12,191 nt of DNA from an archaeon (GCA_016550415.1 JABXGU010000419.1:1-12191), one strand, 5' to 3'; counted from the stretch's first letter, positions 1 through 6,495 are shown. Translations and numbers: made by a program. Notes: generated by a model not told the origin, from the letters alone.

Positions 1-80
1 CGCATTCTAATCAATTGGATGTTGTTGGCCTATGGGATGACCAACAGCAAAACTGGATTTTAGAAGAAGGTGACATTTAA
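1..80 (+). CDS. C-terminal end of a two-module Lrp/AsnC-like protein (5' truncated by window edge)
   Basis: An open frame read from base 3 gives 25 codons and stops at TAA 78-80. Its last residues contain LWDDQQQNWILEEGDI. This lines up with the tail of the next gene (RWDASHQRWILQTGDM): tryptophans, aspartate, glutamine and the final G-D fall in the same places, about half of sixteen positions identical. I therefore read it as the end of a tandem paralogue of the gene at 80-1486. Its stop overlaps the next start by one base (TAATG), so the two are probably co-transcribed and translationally coupled. Everything upstream lies outside the window, so domain content is inferred only from the neighbour. 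Confidence 0.7.
   Translation, partial: HSNQLDVVGLWDDQQQNWILEEGDI
69..73 (+). promoter_or_regulatory. Ribosome binding site GGTGA inside the upstream gene
   Basis: GGTGA matches the archaeal anti-Shine-Dalgarno and lies 6 bases before the ATG at 80. It is embedded in the last codons of the upstream gene (the G-D pair of its C-terminus). With the one-base TAATG overlap it fixes the start of the 468-residue protein and indicates translational coupling. Confidence 0.6.
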
Positions 81-1486
81 TGTTGGAGGAAGCTAGTGAT
101 TCACTGAATAACCAAATAAAATCGATTCTTGCTCGTTCTACTCCTCTTGAGGAACGACCAAATCTTGAGCACATCCTCTCCAATGTATATCGTTTCATTA
201 ATCTTGTTCGTCGCAATGAAAACACGGAACAAAGAGAAACCTATCTCTCCATTCCACTTTTCATCCATTACCTATTATTAAGGGAGGCGGCTGATGCAGC
301 GGACGCATTTCAGAGGCGTCTTGATATTATAGATCGTTACAAAATTGCAGATGTTCAACAAATAATCAACATCATTGTTTCATCCCGATTCACACCACAA
401 AAGGAAAAAATGACTCACCGAAGGAGTGTGCTTCTTCTCGAGTTATTTCGCAATCCGCATTTACGTCAATACCAACTAGCTAAGAGCTTATCATCTACAC
501 AGCGGATTGTCGGCTATGAATTGAAGATTCTTCGACGAGATTTTACCTTCAGGAAATTCAACTACATAAATCCACATAGATTCAAACTTGCTCAGCAAAT
601 GGTTGTTTTCCGAACGAAGTCACTTGAAGCATCTGATCAACTTGAACAATATTTCCGGAGTAGTAGACCAACTTTTTTCCACACTTTGTCATTTGATCAA
701 GACTTTAGACACGGATATCTCACATATTATGTGCCAGACCAGCCAAAAGGACACCGTATATTTGAAGACCGAATGCACGAGTATAGGGATGACTATTTCG
801 AAGAATATTATTGTCTTCGTCTAACTGGGATTCAGGGTAACATATCTTTCAATGGATTTAATCCCGATACTGATACTTGGACAATGGAAGCTGACTTTGA
901 ATCAGAGTCAGATTTTACTTTAACTGAAAGACAGCAGCAGTTTAGTCTAGAACAAACTAAACTGATGTATTCTTGTCCTATGCATTTTGACAAGATTGAT
1001 TATTTGCTTGGCCAGACTTCATTTGTTGCGACAGGTACTAGAAGCTTTGAATTTAAGCGAGGAGTCCTACAACAGTTTGGCTTCGAGTTATCTAATAAAG
1101 CAATATGGAAACGAGAGAAGAGACTTAAAGATGCTGAAGTTTTTTTACCAGTTGTCTATTACGAGATACCCCAATTTGAAGAACTCGTTATGTTAGCAAT
1201 TCAATGTTCTGCGAAAGCTCAAGAGGCTGTGAAATGTTACCTATCCATCCTCCCATATAGTCTTGGCTATCCAACAGATTCAGGATTAGTCATCTTCTTC
1301 CAACGTCCAACAGGTTGTTCAGCTATAACAAGACAGTTGATTAGCGCAATTAGTAATCAACCTGATGTTTCAAATGTAGATGTTTTAAGACTTGAAGCAT
1401 CAATTGGTTCAAGCATGGTGCTCAATGCAGCTGATCGATGGGATGCAAGTCACCAACGTTGGATATTACAAACAGGAGATATGTAA
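80..1486 (+). CDS. Two-module winged-helix / RAM-like (Lrp/AsnC-like) putative transcription regulator
   Basis: 468 residues, soluble, no signal peptide or membrane segment. I do not recognise a named family, but the layout reads as two Lrp/AsnC-like modules. Residues 1-110 are helical and unassigned. Residues ~113-160 form a winged helix-turn-helix (LLELFRNPHLRQYQLAKSLS, then a basic recognition region). Residues ~168-248 have a beta-alpha-beta-beta-alpha-beta order like a RAM ligand-binding domain, including a PDQ motif at 219-221. A short W-containing segment follows (~255-272). A second winged helix (~302-352) and second RAM-like unit (~367-437) follow, and the protein ends with another W-rich tail (RWDASHQRWI). 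Lrp-family proteins bind DNA as oligomers and respond to small molecules; a regulatory role here is inferred. The start is fixed by GGTGA at 69-73. A paralogue lies at 5074-6495 and another just upstream. The gene is convergent with the mptN-like gene. Confidence 0.75.
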   Translation: MLEEASDSLNNQIKSILARSTPLEERPNLEHILSNVYRFINLVRRNENTEQRETYLSIPLFIHYLLLREAADAADAFQRRLDIIDRYKIADVQQIINIIVSSRFTPQKEKMTHRRSVLLLELFRNPHLRQYQLAKSLSSTQRIVGYELKILRRDFTFRKFNYINPHRFKLAQQMVVFRTKSLEASDQLEQYFRSSRPTFFHTLSFDQDFRHGYLTYYVPDQPKGHRIFEDRMHEYRDDYFEEYYCLRLTGIQGNISFNGFNPDTDTWTMEADFESESDFTLTERQQQFSLEQTKLMYSCPMHFDKIDYLLGQTSFVATGTRSFEFKRGVLQQFGFELSNKAIWKREKRLKDAEVFLPVVYYEIPQFEELVMLAIQCSAKAQEAVKCYLSILPYSLGYPTDSGLVIFFQRPTGCSAITRQLISAISNQPDVSNVDVLRLEASIGSSMVLNAADRWDASHQRWILQTGDM

Positions 1487-1497
1487 TGTCCTATTAG

Positions 1498-1518
1498 CCC
1501 GACTTTGCAAAATTCGGG
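1498..1518. terminator. Hairpin between convergent genes
   Basis: CCCGA and TCGGG pair across the 44-base gap between the convergent 468-residue gene and the mptN-like gene. Three further T-A pairs lie inside a single C/T mismatch, leaving a GCA loop. There is no long T run after it, so it may act as a bidirectional transcript-end structure rather than a classical terminator. Function is inferred from position. Confidence 0.4.
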
Positions 1519-1530
1519 GGCAGCACTATG

Positions 1531-2439
1531 CTAAGTCTTTGCATTTTGAACATATTGTAGGAATCGGCTGACTATGCGGTCAGCAATGTCAAAGTCAGTA
1601 ACCTGTTGTAGTCCCTGCCAGCCGCAACTACTATTAATCTCTGCTACAACAAGACCTTTCTTTGTTTCTAAAATATCAACGCCAGCATATTCTAACCCAA
1701 TGACCTTGGCACATTTTTCAGCAAGACGAGATATCTTGGGAGTGAGAGGGCAAGGTTCAGGACGTGCTCCATGACGAATAGTTGTTTTCCAATCGGGACC
1801 GACACGGTACATAGCAGATATTGCTTTTCCTCCAAGGACGAGTGCTCTGATATCTCGTTCACTATGGTCAAGGAATTCTTGAACATACATCACGTAGTGG
1901 CTAGCTTCTAAGGCTCGAAAGACACGTCTTGCCACTTCATGATCTGTGACGCGTGTCATACCAACTCCACCAGAACCGAAAAGAGGTTTAACAACCACAT
2001 CTTTGAACTGACGGAATGCACGGAGTGCATCACGGGCATATTGTGTAACAACGGTTTCGGGAACAGGTATACCTTTCATTTCTAGCAATCTAAGCGTATA
2101 GTACTTGTCAACAGATTTCTCAATTGCTCCTGGTCGGTTCATTATTGGGATGCCCATTCGTTCAAGGCAGTGCAAGGTGTCCATTCGGAGAATGACTTGT
2201 TCAAGGGATCCTCCTGGCACAGCGCGGGAAAGAATACCATCTAATGTGGTTAAATCATGTTCATGAAACTGCACACGCGACTTATTGCCTCCAGCACGAA
2301 CTATTGTCTCTGTTACATCAAAAATTATACATTCAATATCTCGTTTGCGTACAGATGCGGCTAAACGACTTGTTTCCCAGCCTTCAGGCTCTGCTGATGC
2401 AATACCCACACTTTTAATCGTCTTTGTAGTTCTTTGCAT
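1531..2439 (-). CDS. mptN: RimK-type ATP-grasp glutamate ligase, MptN-like (tetrahydromethanopterin:alpha-L-glutamate ligase)
   Basis: Ligase that uses ATP to attach glutamate to a carboxyl group of a cofactor. In the MptN family the acceptor is tetrahydromethanopterin; the related CofF caps the F420 tail. ATP-grasp signatures, numbered from the ATG at 2439 (302 residues): nucleotide-binding strand and glycine loop VVVKPLFGSGGVGM (148-161, K151), RDIRALVLGGKAISAMYR (195-212), and the metal-binding end GVDILE...VVAEINSSCGWQGL (254-277; D255, E267, N269). The spacing and the SAMYR and WQGL stretches resemble my memory of methanogen MptN more than of CofF, but the acceptor cannot be proved from sequence. 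A GTG at 2448 overlaps the cofE stop (GTGA) and would add three residues. The ATG at 2439 has GGTGA five bases upstream, so I prefer it. It is the second gene of an operon with cofE, which suggests coordinated glutamylation of C1 and hydride carriers. Confidence 0.8.
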   Translation of the reverse strand: MQRTTKTIKSVGIASAEPEGWETSRLAASVRKRDIECIIFDVTETIVRAGGNKSRVQFHEHDLTTLDGILSRAVPGGSLEQVILRMDTLHCLERMGIPIMNRPGAIEKSVDKYYTLRLLEMKGIPVPETVVTQYARDALRAFRQFKDVVVKPLFGSGGVGMTRVTDHEVARRVFRALEASHYVMYVQEFLDHSERDIRALVLGGKAISAMYRVGPDWKTTIRHGARPEPCPLTPKISRLAEKCAKVIGLEYAGVDILETKKGLVVAEINSSCGWQGLQQVTDFDIADRIVSRFLQYVQNAKT

Positions 2440-2444
2440 AATTG

Positions 2445-2449
2445 TCACC
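2445..2449 (-). promoter_or_regulatory. GGTGA ribosome binding site at the cofE-mptN junction
   Basis: On the minus strand the sequence reads GGTGACAATTATG. GGTGA ends five bases before the ATG at 2439 and also contains both the cofE stop (TGA) and a possible GTG start. One pentamer therefore serves as the stop of cofE and the ribosome site of the next gene, which favours translational coupling and the ATG start. Confidence 0.55.
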
Positions 2450-3227
2450 GTCGGAAAATATCCAAATCTGGATCACGAATCAACTCTCGAGCCGATACCT
2501 CAGATTGTTGGTAAGGATAGCCACGGATTATGACGACAGCAATGCCTTCGTCTGCTTCACCCATTAACAGTTCAGCTGCCGAAGCCAGTTCATCAGCCAC
2601 TGCCACAGAAGTTGTGCGTAACTGGTATCCAAAGAGGTCTGTTTGTCCTACATAATCCTTTATTGGAGCTAGACCTGAAGTGCCAATTGCAATATTGATG
2701 GCGCTGTTCCTGAATGGTCGCCCATGTGTATCTGAAACTACCACAGCAACATCCACCTTGAAGGCTGCTTTTATTTCGTTCCGAATTTGTTGGGCAGAAT
2801 AGTCAGGGTCCTTGGGAAGAAGTGTAACAAAATCATTACCTGGTACATTTGAGGCGTCAACACCGGCATTGGCGCAAACAAAACCGTGATGCGTCTCAAC
2901 GATTAGGTGCCCTTGTTCAGCTCGAACAACATGCTTTGATTCCTTTAAAATAACCTCGACCAATTCGGCGGGCTTATCCAATTGTTTCGCCAACTTTAAC
3001 GCTTGAGATGAAGGGACAACATTCTTCAAATTAACAATTTGACCCTCAGCGCGTGAGACTATTGTTTGCGCTACTACGAGGATATCACCTTTGATGAGCT
3101 TGAAGTTAGTTTTTTGGCAAGCAGTAACGATTTGTTTGCCAACATTATCTCCTTCCTGTATTATAGCTAGTTTCAGTAGTGGAATGATGCTGATTGGAGA
3201 TGGTGAAGTAACTGATTTCGAAGACAT
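2445..3227 (-). CDS. cofE: Coenzyme F420-0:L-glutamate ligase CofE
   Basis: GTP-dependent ligase that adds the first gamma-linked glutamates to F420-0, giving F420-1 and F420-2; cytoplasmic. Family signatures run through the whole protein (260 residues from the ATG at 3227): GDILVVAQTIVSRAEG (47-62), HGFVCANAGVDASN (114-127), SDTHGRPFR (165-173), DYVGQTDLFG (191-200) and GEADEG (223-228). Length fits a stand-alone archaeal CofE, without the C-terminal flavin domain of actinobacterial FbiB. An in-frame TTG at 3245 would add six residues, but it lies within the likely TATA box, so I chose the ATG. No Shine-Dalgarno precedes it, consistent with a leaderless first gene of the cofE-mptN operon. 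It implies that the organism uses F420. Confidence 0.93.
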   Translation of the reverse strand: MSSKSVTSPSPISIIPLLKLAIIQEGDNVGKQIVTACQKTNFKLIKGDILVVAQTIVSRAEGQIVNLKNVVPSSQALKLAKQLDKPAELVEVILKESKHVVRAEQGHLIVETHHGFVCANAGVDASNVPGNDFVTLLPKDPDYSAQQIRNEIKAAFKVDVAVVVSDTHGRPFRNSAINIAIGTSGLAPIKDYVGQTDLFGYQLRTTSVAVADELASAAELLMGEADEGIAVVIIRGYPYQQSEVSARELIRDPDLDIFRR

Positions 3228-3243
3228 ATCGAGATCGCTTCGC

Positions 3244-3255
3244 AATTTAAAATTT
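3244..3255 (-). promoter_or_regulatory. Likely TATA box of the cofE-mptN operon
   Basis: On the minus strand the AT-only run AAATTTTAAATT lies about 17-29 bases before the cofE ATG at 3227. That spacing would put transcription start at or next to the ATG, giving a leaderless mRNA. Assigned by position and composition only. Confidence 0.4.
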
Positions 3256-3312
3256 GGAGCTTAAGAGTCTGCCGACCAAAATGCTTAGAAAGACAGTTAA
3301 AAAGAAGAAAGC

Positions 3313-3320
3313 ACTAAAAT
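3313..3320 (+). promoter_or_regulatory. Possible TATA box for the gelsolin-like gene
   Basis: ACTAAAAT, preceded by a purine-rich AAGAAAG stretch that could serve as a BRE, lies 44-51 bases before the ATG at 3364. Initiation about 25 bases downstream would leave a leader of roughly 20 bases containing the GGTGG ribosome site. Other AT-rich octamers nearby (3327-3334) are alternatives. Confidence 0.25.
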
Positions 3321-3351
3321 TCGCTCAATTATTTGAATAATGCAAAAATAT

Positions 3352-3356
3352 GGTGG
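3352..3356 (+). promoter_or_regulatory. Ribosome binding site GGTGG of the gelsolin-like gene
   Basis: GGTGG sits seven bases before the ATG at 3364. It supports that start over the second in-frame ATG at 3373, three codons later. Confidence 0.5.
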
Positions 3357-3363
3357 AACATAA

Positions 3364-3966
3364 ATGACGAGGATGGAGAAGTACCACATTCAACATGGTA
3401 GACTTGTGAAAGTGCCACCGCCCTTCCTAAAAGAATTCGGAGACGGTGATTGTTATTTGGTTGATACAGGAACTAGCACCTATCTCTGGGTGGGCAAAAA
3501 AGCAACACCCGATGAAAAATTAATTGGTACTTTGACCTCAACAATACCGGGTAGGAGTGGTAGCATCCCCCATCTTATAACAATTGAACAAGGAGAAGAA
3601 CCGGAAGAATTCCTTGAACTCTTTGGTGGCAAAATAATTATCACAGATTTTGATACAGAAGGTATTCTCCAGCGAGCAAGTATAAAACAGAGAGAATTCA
3701 AACTTTTCCGTGTCCACATTGATGGAGAATCAAACTTATTCTTTGAGGTACCACGCAAAAAATCCTCGTTAGGTTCTGATGATGTCTTTCTCCTTGACAC
3801 ATTTAACAAAATCTTCATTTGGCAAGGAAAGGATTCAACCGAGATGGAAAGAAGAACTGCCAAGGATATTGCACAAAGATATGATGATGAACGGACAGGC
3901 ACCCAAGAAATAATCTCGGTTCCAGAAGGTAAGGAAACTCAAGAATTCCTAAAAGCCCTCAAATAG
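3364..3966 (+). CDS. Two-domain gelsolin-like protein (Asgard 2DGel type)
   Basis: 200 residues, all accounted for by two gelsolin-fold repeats. Repeat 1 (~24-90) has GDGDCYLVDT (27-36), the LWVGKKA strand (41-47), a helix from 48, and ends EEPEEFLELFGG. Repeat 2 (~110-199) has FKLFRVHID, DDVFLLD (139-145), IFIWQGKDST (150-159), a long charged helix, and EGKETQEFLKAL. The pattern 'D-x-h-h-L-D-T ... h-h-W-x-G' occurs in each repeat, as in eukaryotic gelsolin/villin domains. The G-D pair at 27-28 and D139/D140 with the following helix sit where type-II calcium ligands occur in gelsolins; calcium binding is an inference. Published work on Asgard archaea describes short gelsolins that regulate actin filaments, and this size matches the two-domain form. 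No signal peptide or membrane segment. It is a single gene, divergent from cofE and convergent with the 116-residue gene; the actin partner is not in the window. Confidence 0.88.
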   Translation: MTRMEKYHIQHGRLVKVPPPFLKEFGDGDCYLVDTGTSTYLWVGKKATPDEKLIGTLTSTIPGRSGSIPHLITIEQGEEPEEFLELFGGKIIITDFDTEGILQRASIKQREFKLFRVHIDGESNLFFEVPRKKSSLGSDDVFLLDTFNKIFIWQGKDSTEMERRTAKDIAQRYDDERTGTQEIISVPEGKETQEFLKALK

Positions 3967-4026
3967 TAATGAGTGGCAACTACTATTTTGACACCTATTT
4001 GAAGAGCAGCCAACTGAATACTTTAC

Positions 4027-4377
4027 TTACTTGCTAGGTTCAACAAGGAGAAGGCTGATGAATTCTCCAAGTCTACCTGTCTTCTGAATTGCATCAATGA
4101 GACGAGACTCACGCATTGTCTTTTCTGGAAGCAGAGGATTCTCACGTACAACAGAAAGTTCGATGAGTAAATCAAAGAGACGCTGCATTTCTATACGGTC
4201 AACTTGGTTGTTTAACCGTTCTAGAAGGGGGAATACATCTTCAAGATTGATTTTATCAAGATTGGCTAGATCATTTGAAACCTGATGTGTTTCTAAGTAG
4301 GAAACCGCTAGTTGCAAAAGCTGTGTTAGGAGTGTAGTGTCCTTAATATCCAAAACACGCTCCTGTAAGGTTGTCAC
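4027..4377 (-). CDS. Small helical protein of unknown function (116 aa)
   Basis: Not recognised. The 116 residues predict as almost entirely alpha-helical with leucine-rich amphipathic stretches (LLTQLLQLAVSYLE, VFPLLERLNNQVDRIEMQRL), suggesting a small helical bundle or adaptor. There is no transmembrane segment, cysteine cluster or catalytic motif. The start is GTG, three bases after the stop of the 85-residue gene, with GGGGGT nine bases upstream as a possible ribosome site. Tight packing means the two are probably made together and may interact. The 3' end faces the gelsolin-like gene across about 60 bases; that neighbour does not show a functional link, since the two are convergent. Confidence 0.65.
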   Translation of the reverse strand: MTTLQERVLDIKDTTLLTQLLQLAVSYLETHQVSNDLANLDKINLEDVFPLLERLNNQVDRIEMQRLFDLLIELSVVRENPLLPEKTMRESRLIDAIQKTGRLGEFISLLLVEPSK

Positions 4378-4380
4378 CGT

Positions 4381-4638
4381 CTAGATACCCCCGGTTTGAG
4401 CGAACGCGGTCAAATTTTTTTCATTTGAGTCGATGCGTATTCGTATTCCCTCTTCACTTTCTTCGATTGTTATCTGTCCTGTAAGACCACAGTTTTGCCG
4501 GATCAGTTCGATGAGTAGACTGCCAATAGCGCCTATTTCTCTGAGATTCTCATTTTCTGTTTCAGGTGATATTTCCAAGTTAATTGGATTCGTATCAATA
4601 CTGCATGTTTTCCAACTAATTTCTTCAACCAATACCAT
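4381..4638 (-). CDS. Small acidic protein of unknown function (85 aa)
   Basis: Not recognised. The 85-residue acidic protein has a beta-like start (SWKTCSIDTNPINLEIS), a glutamate-rich helix with a hydrophobic core (REIGAIGSLLIELIRQNCG), then two probable strands (GQITIEES, EGIRIRIDS). That order suggests one small alpha/beta domain. The ATG at 4638 has GAGGT eleven bases upstream (4650-4654). It is the first gene of a two-gene operon with the 116-residue gene, whose GTG begins three bases after its stop. The operon arrangement and reasonable codon content argue that it is real; no homology can be stated. Confidence 0.6.
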   Translation of the reverse strand: MVLVEEISWKTCSIDTNPINLEISPETENENLREIGAIGSLLIELIRQNCGLTGQITIEESEEGIRIRIDSNEKNLTAFAQTGGI

Positions 4639-4858
4639 ATCTATTTTCTACCTCTTTTTTTGAAGTGTTTTCCTTTGTGAACTGGATGTGACTTTACCCT
4701 TCCAAAGTCGCCGATGCTTTTGGCCCGATTAAAAACAGAATTGACTTTTTAGATTGGTTCCGGTACAGGGGCGTAGGGGTTCATTAGATATTCACATCCA
4801 TATTCTCGTTGGCGAATCCTCAGAGACCTGAATCTTGACTAGAGAATTGATTTGGTGG

Positions 4859-4866
4859 TTTATATA
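4859..4866 (+). promoter_or_regulatory. Strong orphan TATA box (TTTATATA)
   Basis: TTTATATA matches the archaeal TATA consensus closely but lies over 200 bases from both neighbouring starts. Read forward it would start transcription near 4885-4892; read in reverse (TATATAAA) near 4835. It may drive a long leader, a small RNA, or be chance in AT-rich sequence. Strand is uncertain. Confidence 0.35.
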
Positions 4867-4977
4867 GAAATGTAAGTAATACTCTAAACAGCCGATAGTA
4901 TTGTCCACTTAGCAAATCAAACAGGATAAAGTTTATTTCATTTGAAAAAGCCGTAAAACAGCTTATTATTGCCTATT

Positions 4978-5003
4978 GGGGAAAGGATATTACTTCCCTT
5001 TTT
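4978..5003 (+). terminator. Hairpin followed by T5
   Basis: GGGAAAG can pair with CTTCCC (one bulged A, 7-base loop) and is followed at once by five Ts. The form is that of an intrinsic terminator. No annotated gene ends just before it; it lies about 110 bases downstream of the initiation point expected from the TATA box at 4859. Confidence 0.3.
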
Positions 5004-5073
5004 ATGGTAGTTCGTCAAAAGGAAATTTTATTTGGTAGTAAATTTCTTTCTGTCAATGGACTAGATGATATAG

Positions 5074-6495
5074 ATGACCTCAGAGGCAACAACCCTTATT
5101 GGCTCAGTTAAAGATCAAATACACCAAATAATGCATCCTTCAATTGAACGAGAAGATATTGACTTATTGCTTGATAATCTAGCTGTTTATGCTAAACGTG
5201 TTTCTGGTTTGCCTCTGACAGATGAAGACCTGTATCTTCAAGCACACCAGCACTTTGGAGGATTGGTTGCAGTTCCTCGACAGAGTGTCCTTGATTCGCT
5301 GCTGCGACGACTACATGTTGTCCTCCGATTTCGTATTGCGTCATATGACAAAGTTACACGAGACCTTCTATATGGATTATTTCCTAAGTTTGTTGAACCA
5401 TTGTCAGGGAGGGAGGTTCGCCTTCTTGCTCGCCTGCATAAGAATCCTAGAGCTTCACCAGTAAAGATAGCCAATGAGTTTAGTATTAGCGTGCCAACAA
5501 TCAGGAAAATGATATCAAGGTTGGAGGAGAAGGTAGGACTACGTTTTGCTCATCTAGTAGATTGGCGGCGATTTAAGCTACACCAATTTGGCGTTTACTT
5601 CGAAACGAAAAGTGCTGCTTCTTCGCATCAATTGGAGGAACTACTACGAAATGAGATGTCAGCCTATAACACAACAGCTGTCTTTGATGCCACTTATGAA
5701 CGAGGCTATGCTGGGTTTATGATTCCGGATCAAGGAAGACCTCTTCAATTATTTCAGGAACAGATTGCGGCACTGAGCGATGTTTATTTTGAAACTGTTC
5801 AAGTGCACGATTTTAAACAATCCAGTGTTACTATTTGTTTTGACCACTTTGATTTTGAAGCAGGAGACTGGATGATCGAAAGAGATGTTATGACCATTGG
5901 TTTACTCGATTTTGTGAAGGAGCATTGGGAGATATTGCCAAAGCCACGCTTTCTGAAAATGAAGGATCCACAACCATTTGACCAGCTAGATTATTACTTG
6001 GCGACCTTCCTGCAGAGTGATGGACGTCTAAGGATGAAGAATATACAAAAACTGCTTGTGCAAGTTGGAATTAGAGTGCCACGTACTACCGTATCAACGC
6101 GGAAGAATCAATTGTTTCGAGAACAGACTTTGTTACCTTATGTTGTTTTCGAGTCGCCATTATTACCAATATTTGTTACATTTGCGATTCGCTGCAATGA
6201 TAAAGTTGCTAAGCGGTTAGCAGTTGCAGTAGCCCAGATGCCTTTTAGTTATGCGTATATATCAGAAATTGGTTGTGTCGTTCACGTTAAAGTCCCAATG
6301 AAAAGCCTTGGAGCTATTATCCATTTACTTTCATCGGTACGTGAGGAGGAAGGAGTAGAGGAAGTACTGCAAATTCAACAATACAGAAATTTAGGTTCTG
6401 CTAGCCGAGTGCAATTCGGTTCAAGATGGAATGGTAAGTATTGGAATTGGTCAGAGAGCGAGTTTTCCTTACCATCCCTAGGGCTAGAATATTAG
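5074..6495 (+). CDS. Two-module winged-helix / RAM-like (Lrp/AsnC-like) putative transcription regulator, paralogue
   Basis: 473 residues with the same architecture as the gene at 80-1486. A helical N-terminus (~1-108) precedes winged helix 1 (~110-156: REVRLLARLHKNPRASPVKI, recognition helix PTIRKMISRLEE). RAM-like unit 1 (~168-246) carries the same PDQ motif (218-220) and the conserved VYFE strand. A W-containing linker (~255-270) leads to winged helix 2 (~302-350) and RAM-like unit 2 (~365-436), then the RWNGKYWNW tail. Conserved landmarks at equal positions (FD.(I/L)DY at module 2 start, P(V/Y)V.(Y/F)E.P before RAM 2) leave little doubt that the two are paralogues. An in-frame TAG directly precedes the ATG, so the start cannot be further upstream. 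There is no Shine-Dalgarno. It appears monocistronic; 107 bases separate it from the nucleotidyltransferase genes. DNA binding and ligand sensing are inferred from the fold. Confidence 0.78.
   Translation: MTSEATTLIGSVKDQIHQIMHPSIEREDIDLLLDNLAVYAKRVSGLPLTDEDLYLQAHQHFGGLVAVPRQSVLDSLLRRLHVVLRFRIASYDKVTRDLLYGLFPKFVEPLSGREVRLLARLHKNPRASPVKIANEFSISVPTIRKMISRLEEKVGLRFAHLVDWRRFKLHQFGVYFETKSAASSHQLEELLRNEMSAYNTTAVFDATYERGYAGFMIPDQGRPLQLFQEQIAALSDVYFETVQVHDFKQSSVTICFDHFDFEAGDWMIERDVMTIGLLDFVKEHWEILPKPRFLKMKDPQPFDQLDYYLATFLQSDGRLRMKNIQKLLVQVGIRVPRTTVSTRKNQLFREQTLLPYVVFESPLLPIFVTFAIRCNDKVAKRLAVAVAQMPFSYAYISEIGCVVHVKVPMKSLGAIIHLLSSVREEEGVEEVLQIQQYRNLGSASRVQFGSRWNGKYWNWSESEFSLPSLGLEY

Larger units (their letters stand above)
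4639..5073. other. 435-base intergenic region between divergent genes
   Basis: This gap separates the minus-strand 85-residue gene from the plus-strand regulator at 5074. It contains the ribosome site of the former (4650-4654), an isolated TTTATATA box (4859-4866), a hairpin plus T run (4978-5003), and a 7-base direct repeat TGGTAGT at 5005-5011 and 5033-5039. A stop-free frame runs from 4899 into the next gene but has no convincing start. No tRNA or recognisable protein fragment was found. Confidence 0.5.

Noticed and set aside
1531..2448. Calling the ATP-grasp gene cofF or rimK instead of mptN
   Set aside because: CofF cannot be excluded given the cofE neighbour, but the central and C-terminal stretches fit MptN better from memory. 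RimK proper modifies ribosomal protein S6 in bacteria and does not suit this context.
3480..3902. Minus-strand 140-codon frame inside the gelsolin-like gene
   Set aside because: Antisense to a gene with two clear gelsolin repeats; serine- and arginine-rich translation without motifs.
4660..4850. Possible tRNA or riboswitch in the GC-richer part of the gap (around 4760-4790)
   Set aside because: No T-loop consensus, cloverleaf or known riboswitch core could be found on either strand.
4899..5111. Stop-free frame of 70 codons overlapping the start of the regulator at 5074
   Set aside because: It has no ATG until 5004, no ribosome site, no recognisable similarity, and overlaps the well-supported gene. 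In a multi-kilobase window a stop-free run of this length is expected by chance.
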